Shown here piece after piece: positions 16,238 to 28,631 of a stretch of 48,679 nt of DNA; position 1 is the stretch's first letter; every line of letters begins with the position of its first letter. The translations under genes were made by a program, and so were the position numbers. A model generated the notes under the pieces. That model was not told the origin of the DNA. It ran no database searches and saw only the letters and a list, made by a program, of their open reading frames with translations. The stretch lies in the NCBI GenBank assembly GCA_013694795.1, contig JACDBS010000117.1, forward strand, positions 1 through 48,679, written 5' to 3'. This stretch comes from Chloroflexota bacterium (GTDB taxonomy: Bacteria > Chloroflexota > Limnocylindria > QHBO01).

Positions 16238-17535
16238 GCACGCTGATCGAGGACATCATCGGCCGCGAGATCCTTGACTCGCGCGGCAATCCCACCGTCG
16301 AGGTCGACGTCTTCCTGGAGGACGGCGCGGTCGGAACTGCACTGGTGCCGTCCGGTGCCTCGACCGGGGCGCATGAGGCCGTGGAGCTGCGCGACGGTGA
16401 CGCCGACCGCTACGGCGGCAAGGGCGTCCTGACCGCCGTCGGCCACGTCAACGAGACGCTCCGCTCCGAGCTGATCGGCATCGACGCCATCGACCAGGTC
16501 AGCGTGGATCGACTGCTCATCTCCATCGACGGCACCGAGAACAAGTCCAGGCTCGGGGCAAATGCGCTGCTGGGCGTCAGCCTGGCCGTCGCGCACGCCT
16601 CGGCCGAGTCGGTTGGTCTGCCGCTCTATCGTTACCTCGGCGGCGCCGGAGCACGGACGCTGCCGGTGCCGCTGGTGAACATCCTCAACGGCGGGAAGCA
16701 CGCCACCGACTCGACCGACTTCCAGGAGTTCATGATCGTCCCGCTCGGCGCGCCGACCTTCCGTGAGGGGCTGCGTTGGGCGGCCGAGACGTTCCATGCC
16801 CTCGGTCGCCTGCTCCACGCTGAGGGCCTGACCACGACCGTCGGCGACGAGGGCGGTTACGCGCCGAGCCTGGGCAGCAACGAGGATGCCATCGGCGCCG
16901 TGCTGACCGCCATCGAGCGTGCCGGATACGCTCCCGGCGAGCAGATCGCCATCGCCCTTGACCCGGCCACGACGGAGCTGTTCTCGGACGGGCGCTACAC
17001 GCTGGCGCGCGAGGATCGGGCGCTCACCGGTGTCGAGCTCATCGACATCTGGGCCGACTGGGCGGAGCGCTATCCGATCGTCAGCCTGGAGGATGGGCTT
17101 GCCGAGGACGACTGGGCCGGCTGGGCTCAGCTCACCGCGCGACTCGGCGACCGCCTCCAGCTGGTTGGCGATGACCTGCTGGTGACGAATACCACGCGGC
17201 TGGCGCGCGCCATCCGCGAGCGGGCGGCGAACAGCATCCTGGTGAAGCTCAACCAGATCGGAACGTTGACCGAGACGATCGAGGCGGTCGAGATGGCCCA
17301 GCGGGCGGGATGGACCGCGGTGATCAGCCATCGATCCGGGGAGACCGAGGACACGACCATCGCCGACCTCGCCGTGGCGCTCAATGCGGGGCAGATCAAG
17401 ACCGGCTCCGTCAGCCGCTCCGAGCGGATCGCAAAGTACAACCGGCTGCTGCGTATCGAGGAAGAGCTGGGCGACACGGCCCTGTACGCGGGCGCGGGCG
17501 CGTTCGCGGCCAACCGCGCGCAACCCTCGGATTGA
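16234..17535 (+). CDS. eno: Enolase
   Basis: The 433-residue protein converts 2-phosphoglycerate to phosphoenolpyruvate. It has GREILDSRGNPTVEV at the N terminus, GASTGAHEAVELRDG, GDEGGYAPSL, the magnesium ligands in IALDPATTE and SLEDGL and VGDDLLVTN, the catalytic lysine in VKLNQIGT, and SHRSGETEDT. Length is standard. Translation is probably coupled to pgk through the ATGA overlap. A methyltransferase gene starts ten bases after the stop and looks like the last member of the operon. Confidence 0.98.
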   Translation: MSTLIEDIIGREILDSRGNPTVEVDVFLEDGAVGTALVPSGASTGAHEAVELRDGDADRYGGKGVLTAVGHVNETLRSELIGIDAIDQVSVDRLLISIDGTENKSRLGANALLGVSLAVAHASAESVGLPLYRYLGGAGARTLPVPLVNILNGGKHATDSTDFQEFMIVPLGAPTFREGLRWAAETFHALGRLLHAEGLTTTVGDEGGYAPSLGSNEDAIGAVLTAIERAGYAPGEQIAIALDPATTELFSDGRYTLAREDRALTGVELIDIWADWAERYPIVSLEDGLAEDDWAGWAQLTARLGDRLQLVGDDLLVTNTTRLARAIRERAANSILVKLNQIGTLTETIEAVEMAQRAGWTAVISHRSGETEDTTIADLAVALNAGQIKTGSVSRSERIAKYNRLLRIEEELGDTALYAGAGAFAANRAQPSD

Positions 17536-17545
17536 ACGCCGCCCC

Positions 17546-18319
17546 ATGGCCGATGAGCACGAGCCGAGTGAGCCCGTGGCGCGCAATCGCGCCTTCTGGG
17601 ACGGCTACTCCGACACCTACCAGGCCGATCACGGCCCGCAACTGGCCGTGCACGGCGCGGCATGGGGCGTGTGGCAGATCCCCGAGGACGACCTGCGCAT
17701 CCTCGGGGACGTCGCTGGTCTCGATGTCCTGGAGCTTGGCTGCGGCGCCGCACAGTGGTCGATCGCGCTGGCCAAACGTGGGGCGCGTGCCATTGGCCTC
17801 GACCTGTCGTTGCGGCAGCTTGAGCACGCGGCGCGGCTCATGGATGAAGCGGACGTCGACATTCCCCTGATCCACGCCAGCGCGGAGGCGGTCCCGCTGC
17901 CCGACGCGAGCCTGGACATCATCTTCTGCGATCACGGAGCCATGGTCTTCGCCGATCCGCACGTGACGGTCCCGGAGTCCGCTCGGCTGCTCCGAGACGG
18001 CGGCCTGCTCGCCTTCAGCATGCACACCCCGATCGCGGAGGCATGCTGGCCGGCGGGCAGCGACGGGCCGGTCGAGCGGCTGTCCAACGTGTACTTCGGC
18101 ATGCACCAGGTCGACCTGGGAGACTCAGACCACGCCGAATTCCAGCTGCCTTACGGCGAGTGGATTCGGCTGTTCGGGCGCAACGGCTTCGTCGTCGAGG
18201 ATCTTGTCGAGCTTCAGCCGTCCGCGGCAGCGACCAGCACGTACTACGACGAGCCAACTCGCGAGTGGGCGCGCGGCTGGCCCTTGGAGCACATCTGGAA
18301 GGTGCGCCGGCGCTGGTAG
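17546..18319 (+). CDS. Class I SAM-dependent methyltransferase
   Basis: The 257-residue product is a Rossmann-fold methyltransferase. SAM-binding motif I is VLELGCG at residues 61-67, followed by the acidic strand end GLDLS and the motif IV region DIIFCDHGAMVFADP. N-terminal RNRAFWDGYSDTYQADHGPQL resembles the UbiE/methyltransferase-11 type proteins common in actinobacteria. Substrate is unknown. The ATG lies inside the enolase-rpsT gap with no strong ribosome site, ten bases after eno, so it is likely read from the same mRNA. It converges with rpsT, three bases apart. Confidence 0.85.
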   Translation: MADEHEPSEPVARNRAFWDGYSDTYQADHGPQLAVHGAAWGVWQIPEDDLRILGDVAGLDVLELGCGAAQWSIALAKRGARAIGLDLSLRQLEHAARLMDEADVDIPLIHASAEAVPLPDASLDIIFCDHGAMVFADPHVTVPESARLLRDGGLLAFSMHTPIAEACWPAGSDGPVERLSNVYFGMHQVDLGDSDHAEFQLPYGEWIRLFGRNGFVVEDLVELQPSAAATSTYYDEPTREWARGWPLEHIWKVRRRW

Positions 18320-18322
18320 GCG

Positions 18323-18856
18323 TTAGCCCTCGGAGCTGTCGCCCTCGCTGCTGCTCTTCGCGCGCCGCCGCGCCGCGGCAGCATCTCGGCTGGCGCGGGT
18401 GACCGCGACCTTCGCCTTGCCTGCAGCGGTACGCGGCCGATCGGCTGCCTTGCCGGCCGCCGCCTTCGACGCCTTGGATGCCGCGACCTTCTTGCGCTGC
18501 GCCGTCTTGCTGGCCGTGGTGCGCTTCCTGGCGGCGCTCGGTGTGGTGGCCTCGGCGCCGTCGAGCAGGTGCGCGGCGTTGACCTTTGTCATCAGCCGGC
18601 TCTTGCGGCGCGCCGCATTGTTCGGGTGAATGATGCCCTTCTCGGCGGCCTTGTCGAGGGCGGTGATTGCGGCGGTCACGGCCTCGCGGCCATCACCGTC
18701 GGCCCGGCCGAGGGCGATGTCCGAGGCCTGCTGCACGAGCGTCTTCGCATCGCTTCGCGTGCGGCGGTTCACCGCGCGCCGGCGGAGTGACTGACGCACG
18801 CGCTTCAGGGCGGAGGGAGTGCGCGCACCCTTCCAGGTTCGGGCCGTTCTTGCCAC
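18323..18856 (-). CDS. rpsT: Ribosomal protein bS20 with a long basic C-terminal extension
   Basis: The first 95 or so residues are a normal bS20: KRVRQSLRRRAVNRRTRS, then ALDKAAEKGIIHPNNAARRKSRL. It binds 16S rRNA in the small subunit. The protein continues for about 80 more residues of Lys/Ala/Arg/Thr-rich low complexity (ASKASKAAAGKAADRPRTAA), ending in an acidic-serine tip, giving 177 residues against about 88 in the family. The tail looks like those of histone H1-like and HupB proteins. The GTG start has GAGGA upstream at a suitable distance. TATACT at 18934-18929 implies a leader of about 65 bases, possibly used for autoregulation. Confidence 0.93.
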   Translation of the reverse strand: MARTARTWKGARTPSALKRVRQSLRRRAVNRRTRSDAKTLVQQASDIALGRADGDGREAVTAAITALDKAAEKGIIHPNNAARRKSRLMTKVNAAHLLDGAEATTPSAARKRTTASKTAQRKKVAASKASKAAAGKAADRPRTAAGKAKVAVTRASRDAAAARRRAKSSSEGDSSEG

Positions 18857-18928
18857 GTGGTGTCCTCAGCTCATGGGTTCTTCGGGACGGCAGGACGCCA
18901 CGCACGGTGGAGTGCCTGCGGAGCCGAG

Positions 18929-18934
18929 AGTATA
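18929..18934 (-). promoter_or_regulatory. -10 box TATACT of rpsT
   Basis: Read on the minus strand, TATACT predicts transcription from near 18922, leaving an rpsT leader of about 65 bases. The plus-strand VanW gene starts 69 bases away on the other side. Confidence 0.5.
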
Positions 18935-19002
18935 TCAGCCGACCGCCATATGGGCCATTCGACAGATGGGCCGCCAGCGGCGACAATCCACCGCGACCGC
19001 CC

Positions 19003-20928
19003 ATGACAACCGCCACGCTGCCGCGCCGCTTCATGCGCCCCATGGCCACCGCGCCCGCCCGTCGATCGATGTTCATCGGTTTCGGTGCGATGCTCGCGAT
19101 CGGCCTGCTCCTGCTGGTCGGCATCTCGGCCGCCATCGGCGTCTCCATCGGGTCGACGGCACTTCCGGGCGTGAGCGTGGGCGGCGTCAACATCAGTGGT
19201 CTGGATCGCGCGGCCGCAGCCGAACGCCTCGCCGCTCAGCTCCCGTCGCTTTCGAGCGGGAAGGCCGTGGTCAGCGTCAACGGCAGCGACGAGGTCGTGG
19301 CGTACTCTGACCTCGGCCGGGGCTACGAGATGGACGCCATGCTCGACGCGGCCTTCCGTGTCGGGCGCAGCGGGGACCCGATCGCCGACGGCATCGGCCG
19401 GATGAGGAGCCTTGTGCACGCCACCAGCCAGCCGCTGCTCGGGCACCCGTATGACGCCGATGCGCTCGCGCTCATCTCGACCGAGATCGCCGACCGTGTC
19501 AGTCATTGGCCCGTCGAGGCTGCCGTGATCCGCAATGGCACGGCGTTCAGCGTCCGTGCCTCCAAACCTGGGTACGTCCTCGAGGCCGCCTCCGTGCACG
19601 ACGCCCTCGCGACGGCTGTCGATTCCACCGATCCCGCGGATGTGCACCTTGCGCTGACGCCTGCGACCGTACCCCCGCTGGTGGACACGGCAACGGCGGA
19701 CGCCGCTGCGGCGGAGGCCGAGGGCATGGTCGCCGATCTGGAGCTCACCATCGCGGGAGCCACCGATGAGGAGCCGATCGCCATCACCGCCGAGACGATC
19801 GCGGCTTGGATCAGCTTCGGTCCGCAGGCGGAGGCCACGTACACCGCACGCATCGACGCCGCCGCCGTGACCGCCGCCGTGGAGGCGCTTGTCGACGACG
19901 TTAACCAGGACCCGGCCAACGCCGTCATCACGGTGGCCGCCGGCGGCGGCCTGGGCGGCGTGATCGGCGGCCAGGACGGACGGGAGCTGAACGTCGACGA
20001 GAGCGTAGCCGGCCTGCTGGGCGTGCTGAGAGAGCGCGCGGCGGGCGCCGGCGTCGCCTCGATGGGACTGGCCGTCAACATCATTCAGCCGTCACTCACC
20101 ACCGCGGAGGCGCAGGCCGCTTTGCCGCAGATGCGGATGATCTCGAGCTGGACCACCAACTACGTGCCGGGCGAAGGCAATGGCTTCGGCAACAACATCA
20201 ACATCGGGGCGCGCGACATCGACGGGCGCAACCTGTTGCCGGGCGAGTGGTTCAGCTTCTGGGGCAGCATCGGTCCGGTCACGGTGGAGCGTGGCTATCA
20301 GTACGGTGGCGTCATCATCGGCGGGCGCAGCGTGGCCGGCGGTGCCATCGGCGGTGGCATCTGCTCGACCTCGACGACCATCTTCAACGCCGCCCTGCGT
20401 GCCGGGCTCGAGATGGGCATCCGTGCGAATCACTACTACTACATCGATCGCTATCCGGACGGGCTCGACGCGACCGTCTACGCGGACGACAACTACGTCC
20501 AGGACATGACATTCCGCAACGACACGGGGAACGTGATCGTCATCCGCGGCTTCGGTGGCAACGGCTTCGTCACCTTCCAGCTGTGGAGCCTTCCCACCGG
20601 CCGCTCCGTTGTCATCACCGACCCGGTGACGAGCAACCACCGCGTCGCGATCGAGACGACCCAGGTGGATCCGAGCATGGCACCCGGGACGCGCAAGCGT
20701 GTCGAGTACCCGCACGATGGTCACGACGTGTCGCGGACGCGTTTCGTGTACGACGCGAACGGCAACGAGATCCATCGCAACACGTACTTCAGCTCGTACC
20801 GGACGGTGAACGGCATCAGCCTGGTTGGCCCGACGCCAGAGGCTCCTCCCCCTGCGGAGCCTCCGCCCGCGCCGGAGCCTCCACCGCCCGGTGCGGGCGA
20901 CGTTCCACCGCCGCCACCAGGGGGCTAG
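19003..20928 (+). CDS. VanW-family membrane-anchored protein
   Basis: The 641-residue product has a short cytoplasmic N terminus, one transmembrane helix (about residues 26-48), then two YoaR-like putative peptidoglycan-binding segments (about 60-180 and 220-360), and a VanW domain (about 372-510). The latter shows SSWTTNYVPGEGNG, LLPGEWFSFWGSIGP and GGAIGGGICSTSTTIFNAAL, where many relatives have GGGICQVSSTLYNA. The last 35 residues are proline-rich. It should be an extracytoplasmic cell-wall protein; VanW proteins are linked with glycopeptide-resistance clusters but their reaction is not established. The ATG at 19003 is chosen because it directly precedes the first helix; upstream in-frame sequence overlaps rpsT. 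Confidence 0.88.
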   Translation: MTTATLPRRFMRPMATAPARRSMFIGFGAMLAIGLLLLVGISAAIGVSIGSTALPGVSVGGVNISGLDRAAAAERLAAQLPSLSSGKAVVSVNGSDEVVAYSDLGRGYEMDAMLDAAFRVGRSGDPIADGIGRMRSLVHATSQPLLGHPYDADALALISTEIADRVSHWPVEAAVIRNGTAFSVRASKPGYVLEAASVHDALATAVDSTDPADVHLALTPATVPPLVDTATADAAAAEAEGMVADLELTIAGATDEEPIAITAETIAAWISFGPQAEATYTARIDAAAVTAAVEALVDDVNQDPANAVITVAAGGGLGGVIGGQDGRELNVDESVAGLLGVLRERAAGAGVASMGLAVNIIQPSLTTAEAQAALPQMRMISSWTTNYVPGEGNGFGNNINIGARDIDGRNLLPGEWFSFWGSIGPVTVERGYQYGGVIIGGRSVAGGAIGGGICSTSTTIFNAALRAGLEMGIRANHYYYIDRYPDGLDATVYADDNYVQDMTFRNDTGNVIVIRGFGGNGFVTFQLWSLPTGRSVVITDPVTSNHRVAIETTQVDPSMAPGTRKRVEYPHDGHDVSRTRFVYDANGNEIHRNTYFSSYRTVNGISLVGPTPEAPPPAEPPPAPEPPPPGAGDVPPPPPGG

Positions 20929-20964
20929 GCTCTGGAGGCGTCGCGGGTCTCCACGAGCCTCCGC

Positions 20965-20970
20965 TAGACT
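20965..20970 (+). promoter_or_regulatory. -10 box TAGACT of lepA
   Basis: TAGACT ends nine bases before the GTG start of lepA, so the mRNA would carry at most a few leader bases. Confidence 0.55.
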
Positions 20971-20979
20971 TCCGCCGGA

Positions 20980-22791
<1,812 letters not shown>

Positions 22792-23454
22792 GTGAGCTTC
22801 TTCGATTCGTTGCGCCTGGCCATCGCTCTTGGCCTGACGCTGTTCCTGGTCCTGCTCAGATTCGACGCCGAGCGGATCACGCGTTCCGACTACTTCCGCT
22901 ACCGCACGCCGTGGATGGGACCGGTCAGCTACTACGTGCTGGTCATCGGCTTCGCGATCGGCATCGCGGTGATCCTGCCGTCCGGCCGCGAGCAGCTGTT
23001 CCTGACCGGCGGGAACCCCGACAGCATGCTGCCGGTCATGCTCTTCTTCATCGCCATCGCGTTGCTCAACGGAGTTGCGCTCGCCTTCCTGCGCTACGGC
23101 AGCATCCTGCCGCTGCCGATGGAGCTCTTGCCGTCGCGCGTGCTGGGCGCCGCGGCCAACGCCATCAGCGAGGAGCTCCAGTTCCGCTCGATCGTGCTTG
23201 GCATGCTCCTTTTCGCCGGCGTGCCGCCGGGCTGGGCCATCGCGGTGCAGGCGGTCGTCTACGGCCTGGCCCACCGGCGCCTGTGGCGCGACCGCGATTG
23301 GTACTTCCTGGCCGGCTCGGTGCTCCTCGGCTGGGCCGCAGGAGTGGCGACCTTCGAGACTGGTTCCGTGATCCCGGCCATCGTCGGCCACTTCGCGGTG
23401 ACCATGTCGCTCTTCGCCTTCGCCGGAGGGCGCCTGCGTCAGCGGCCGATCTGA
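22792..23454 (+). CDS. CPBP-family intramembrane metalloprotease
   Basis: The 220-residue protein has about six hydrophobic segments and the CPBP (CAAX protease and bacteriocin-processing) motifs: EExxxR as E127 E128 L Q F R132, then an aromatic-rich helix ending in VYGLAH, and a third His in IVGHFAVTM. Those residues form the predicted metal site within the membrane. Substrate unknown; some relatives give bacteriocin self-immunity. The GTG start directly follows the lepA stop, so it is translated from the lepA mRNA. Confidence 0.85.
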   Translation: MSFFDSLRLAIALGLTLFLVLLRFDAERITRSDYFRYRTPWMGPVSYYVLVIGFAIGIAVILPSGREQLFLTGGNPDSMLPVMLFFIAIALLNGVALAFLRYGSILPLPMELLPSRVLGAAANAISEELQFRSIVLGMLLFAGVPPGWAIAVQAVVYGLAHRRLWRDRDWYFLAGSVLLGWAAGVATFETGSVIPAIVGHFAVTMSLFAFAGGRLRQRPI

Positions 23455-23743
23455 TTATTTGAACGAGTTGAGGACTTGCGCCTCTTGCCCAAGCATGCCT
23501 CGCGTGACTGTGAACGCGCGAGGTTGCGCGAAACCGGGTCACGCATTCGCGTGGTGACTGTTCGGTCAGGGGATTGAACGGATCGTGGCCCGAATGTCGC
23601 CGCACCGAGATCATCCGAGCACACATCTCGGCACGCCGGCGGCCAGGATACGCCCTAAGAGTCACCCGGCGACTATCCGAGCAGTCGGGCCGGCTGCATC
23701 GGTGCATAAGTGCTCCCAGCCGCTGGTGGTAGCGTGGCACCGA
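23455..23743. other. Gene-free spacer between the CPBP gene and hemW
   Basis: No credible gene is seen in these 289 bases. Two small hairpins may end the lepA transcript: CCTCGCG (23498-23504) with CGCGAGG (23517-23523), and CACGC/GCGTG shortly after. Neither has a T tract. The hemW -10 box is at the right end. Confidence 0.5.
23730..23735 (+). promoter_or_regulatory. -10-like box TAGCGT of hemW
   Basis: TAGCGT ends eight bases before the hemW ATG, matching the spacing seen at other leaderless genes here; the box itself is a weaker match. Confidence 0.4.
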
Positions 23744-24904
23744 ATGGTCACCCAGCCGCACCACCTCTACGTCCACGTGCCGTTCTGCCGGCTGGTGTGC
23801 GCGTACTGCGACTTCGTGACGGTGGGCGGGCGAGCCCACGACATTCTGCGTTACACCGATGCGCTCCTGCACGAGATCGAGGCCCGGCCGGCGCCCGGCG
23901 AGCTGCGGACGATCTACTTTGGCGGCGGGACGCCGTCGCTCCTCAGCGGCGAACAGGTCGGCCAGGTCGTTCAGGCGGCAGAGGTCCGATGGCAGCACGT
24001 GGCCCTGGAGGAGGTCACCGTGGAGGCCAACCCGAGCGAGCGCGAGTCGCCGGACTGGGATGGGCTGCGAGCGGCTGGGGTGACGCGGATCAGCCTGGGC
24101 GTTCAATCACTGCGCGACGAAGACCTGGTAACACTCGCGCGAGGGCACACCGCGCGGGAAGCGCGCCAGGCTTATGCGGCGGCCCGCCGGGCAGGATTCG
24201 ATAACGTCAGCATCGACCTCATCTACGGCATTCCCGGCCAGTCGCCAAGCGACTGGCGCGGAGTTCTCGAGGCAGCCCTCGAGCTTCGTCCCGACCACCT
24301 GAGCTGCTACGCGCTGCAGCTTGCCCTGCAACCTGACGAGTGGGCCGCGCCGCCACGTCCCGGGGCGCTCCGATGGCGCAACCGGGTGGTGCCGCGCCAG
24401 GACGACGCGCTGGCGGCCGACCAGTACCGCCTCGCGGAGGAGGTGCTCGCGGGTCGTGGCTATCGGCACTATGAGCTCAGCTCGTGGGCCCTGCCGGGAC
24501 GAGAGTCACGCCACAACTCGGCCTACTGGGCGCGGCGGGCATACACCGGCATCGGCGCGGGAGCGCATTCGTATGACGGTGCGGCACAGCGCTCGTGGAA
24601 CACGCGCGACCTCGACACCTACCTCGAGGTCGCCGAGATGGACGAGTGTCCCGTGGCGGACGCGGAAGTGCTCAACGAGCAGGAGCGGGCATTCGAGGCG
24701 ATCGCGCTCGGCCTGCGGCTGGTCGATGGCATCAGCCGGCGCGCCTTCGAAGCGGAGTTCCGCCTCGACCCGGTTGAGCGCTATGCGTTGGCGCTGGCCG
24801 AAACGACGCGCAAGGGCCTGATCGAGGTGGACGGAGACGCGGTTCGACTTTCGCCGACCGGGCGGCTGCTCGCCTCGGAGGCGCTCATCAGCTTCGCCGG
24901 CTGA
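23744..24904 (+). CDS. hemW: HemW-type radical SAM protein (heme chaperone)
   Basis: The 386-residue product is a radical SAM enzyme of the HemN/HemW group. Its iron-sulfur cluster motif is CRLVCAYC (CxxxCxxC) close to the N terminus in the HVPF context, followed by FGGGTPSLL, the NPSE stretch, RISLGVQS and DLIYGIPGQ, and a C-terminal HemN domain. Position directly upstream of hrcA is the usual place for hemW, and the absence of the N-terminal extension of true HemN favours the heme-chaperone role over coproporphyrinogen oxidation. The ATG at 23744 places the cluster motif at the usual distance and follows a TAGCGT box; an upstream in-frame extension is not conserved-looking. Confidence 0.92.
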   Translation: MVTQPHHLYVHVPFCRLVCAYCDFVTVGGRAHDILRYTDALLHEIEARPAPGELRTIYFGGGTPSLLSGEQVGQVVQAAEVRWQHVALEEVTVEANPSERESPDWDGLRAAGVTRISLGVQSLRDEDLVTLARGHTAREARQAYAAARRAGFDNVSIDLIYGIPGQSPSDWRGVLEAALELRPDHLSCYALQLALQPDEWAAPPRPGALRWRNRVVPRQDDALAADQYRLAEEVLAGRGYRHYELSSWALPGRESRHNSAYWARRAYTGIGAGAHSYDGAAQRSWNTRDLDTYLEVAEMDECPVADAEVLNEQERAFEAIALGLRLVDGISRRAFEAEFRLDPVERYALALAETTRKGLIEVDGDAVRLSPTGRLLASEALISFAG

Positions 24905-24920
24905 CCCAACCGCGACGCCG

Positions 24921-24950
24921 TTGACACTGCCGCCGGACGGGCGGTACCAT
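24921..24950 (+). promoter_or_regulatory. Promoter of the hrcA-grpE-dnaK operon
   Basis: TTGACA (24921-24926) and TACCAT (24945-24950) are 18 bases apart, predicting transcription from about 24957. The CIRCE operator lies just downstream within the leader. Confidence 0.75.
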
Positions 24951-24965
24951 GCCCGACAGCACTCG

Positions 24966-24992
24966 TTGGCACTCTCGACGTGAGAGTGCCAA
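24966..24992 (+). promoter_or_regulatory. CIRCE operator of hrcA-grpE-dnaK
   Basis: TTGGCACTC, nine spacer bases and GAGTGCCAA form a perfect inverted repeat of the CIRCE type (HrcA binding site). It begins about ten bases after the predicted transcription start and ends 24 bases before hrcA, so HrcA would block its own operon. Confidence 0.96.
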
Positions 24993-25016
24993 CACGCACC
25001 CAGGAGGCCCAACCAG

Positions 25017-26117
25017 GTGGACGAACGGATCTCGCGACAGCGCGCGACCCCGTCTCAGCAGGCACTCGAGCTGACCGATCGGCAGCGTTCGGTGCTGCGC
25101 GCCGTGGTGGAGGATTACGTGTTCACGGCCGTGCCGGTCGGTTCGAAGGCGCTCGTGGCCCGCTACGCGCTGGGCGTATCGCCGGCCACTGTGCGGAGCG
25201 CCATGGCAGAGCTCGAAATGCTGGGCCTCCTCTCGCATCCGCACACCAGCGCCGGCCGTGTGCCCTCCGACCTGGGCTATCGGCTGTACGTGGAGTCGCT
25301 CATGCGCGAGGCCGAGCTCGATACCACCGATCGACTCATGATCCGCCACCAGTTCAGCCAGGTGCAGCTGACGAGCAATGAGTGGCTGCGCCTGGCGGCG
25401 TCTATCCTGGCCGGCAGCACCCACGCCGCCTCGGTCGTTACCCCCGCTCGCTCTCGGCGCGCACGATTCGGCCATGTCCAGCTGGTCGCGCTGGCCGACG
25501 GCACGCGTTTGCTGGTGCTGGTGCTGGCCGACGGCAACGTCACCCAGCGCCGGCTCGATCGCAGCGCCCTGGAGCGCCAGCTTCCGGACGAGGCGCTCGA
25601 CCAGGCGGCGCTCGACGTCGCGGCAGGAACGTTGAATTCCGAGCTTGCGGGGCTCTCGGCTCCGCAGGCGCGTCGGCGCCTGGCGAAGCTGCCGGCCCTG
25701 CCCGCGCGCATCGGGGAGATCCTGGCAGGACTGCTGGAGGAGGCGGATTCCGTGGTGGTCGAAGAAGTGTTCACCGACGGAATCGTCCACGTGCTCGAGC
25801 AGCCGGAGTTCGCCGAGGGCGGCAAGCTGCGCACCATTCTCGAGATCCTCCAGCGATCTGACTTCCTCGCGCAGTTGGTGCCCGTCCTGACGCGTCACGG
25901 CGGCGTGCACGTGATCATCGGCCGCGAGAACAGCAACGATGCGATGCACGAGGTGAGCCTCGTGTTCGCACCGTACGGGGCGCCCGACCGGGCGCTCGGC
26001 CTGCTCGGTGTCCTGGGTCCGACACGCATGCGCTACCCGCGGGCGATCCCGACGGTGCGCTACCTGTCCACGCTCATGGACGAGCTGATCAACCGCGAAT
26101 ACGGCGAGACCCAATGA
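25017..26117 (+). CDS. hrcA: Heat-inducible transcription repressor HrcA
   Basis: The 366-residue repressor binds CIRCE and releases it when GroE/DnaK chaperone capacity is exceeded. The N-terminal winged helix (LTDRQRSVLRAVVEDYV, VGSKALVARYALGVSPATVRSAMAELEMLGLLSHPHTSAGRVPSD) is clear, followed by the GAF-like inserted and dimerisation regions, ending with GPTRMRYPRAIPTVRYLSTLMDEL. AGGAGG lies nine bases before the GTG start. It overlaps grpE by four bases. Autoregulation is expected through the CIRCE just upstream, and dnaJ carries a second copy. Confidence 0.97.
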   Translation: MDERISRQRATPSQQALELTDRQRSVLRAVVEDYVFTAVPVGSKALVARYALGVSPATVRSAMAELEMLGLLSHPHTSAGRVPSDLGYRLYVESLMREAELDTTDRLMIRHQFSQVQLTSNEWLRLAASILAGSTHAASVVTPARSRRARFGHVQLVALADGTRLLVLVLADGNVTQRRLDRSALERQLPDEALDQAALDVAAGTLNSELAGLSAPQARRRLAKLPALPARIGEILAGLLEEADSVVVEEVFTDGIVHVLEQPEFAEGGKLRTILEILQRSDFLAQLVPVLTRHGGVHVIIGRENSNDAMHEVSLVFAPYGAPDRALGLLGVLGPTRMRYPRAIPTVRYLSTLMDELINREYGETQ

Positions 26118-26695
26118 CCGATCACCCTGCCAACGGCGGCCCGAAGCCACGGACCAGGACCCGCGGCCAGGAGCGGGCAGACGCGATCAAAACGCCCTCG
26201 CGCCTGGAGCTTGCGGAGCGCATCGAGGTGCTCGGGCGCGAGCTCATCGAAGCGCGCGCCAAGGCGGAGGAGCATCTCTACAACTGGCAGCGATCCGCGG
26301 CCGACTTCAGCAACTTCAAGCGCCGAACGGATGAGGAGCGCGCGACCATCGGCCAGTTCAGCAACGCCATCCTCATCAACAAGCTGCTGGCCGTCCTGGA
26401 CGACTTCGACCGTGCCCTCGATAGCGTCCCTGCCGACGCGCAGGATCCGTGGATCGAGGGCGTGCGGCTGGTGGAACGCAAGATGCGGAACGTCCTCGAG
26501 GCGGAAGGGGTGACGCCGATCGACGCGGTCGGCCAGGCGTTCGATCCGAACCTGCACGAGGCGGTCGTCCACGAGGAGACCGCGGACCATCCCGACAACC
26601 AGGTGATCGGCGAGCTGCAGCGCGGCTACCGTCTGCACGACCGGGTCATTCGACCCAGCCTCGTCCGAGTGGCGAACAATCCGAAGGAGCACTGA
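26114..26695 (+). CDS. grpE: Nucleotide exchange factor GrpE
   Basis: The 193-residue protein releases ADP from DnaK. It has an N-terminal charged, basic tail, a long helix (LAERIEVLGRELIEARAKAEEHLYNWQRSAADFSNFKRR, dimerisation) and the C-terminal beta wing with the conserved FDPNLHEAV and GYRLHDRVIRPSLVRV. The gene overlaps hrcA (ATGA) and is followed by dnaK after seven bases, so all three are one operon. Length is normal for the family. Confidence 0.96.
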   Translation: MTDHPANGGPKPRTRTRGQERADAIKTPSRLELAERIEVLGRELIEARAKAEEHLYNWQRSAADFSNFKRRTDEERATIGQFSNAILINKLLAVLDDFDRALDSVPADAQDPWIEGVRLVERKMRNVLEAEGVTPIDAVGQAFDPNLHEAVVHEETADHPDNQVIGELQRGYRLHDRVIRPSLVRVANNPKEH

Positions 26696-26702
26696 CGAAC
26701 CA

Positions 26703-28631
<1,929 letters not shown>

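Noticed and set aside
15919..17586. 555-codon minus-strand frame opposite pgk/eno
   Set aside because: Shadow of enolase; high-GC third positions keep the antisense frame open.
23585..23743. N-terminal extension of hemW by 53 residues
   Set aside because: The extension lacks any HemW-like sequence and spans the presumed promoter; the radical SAM motif sits at the usual distance from 23744.
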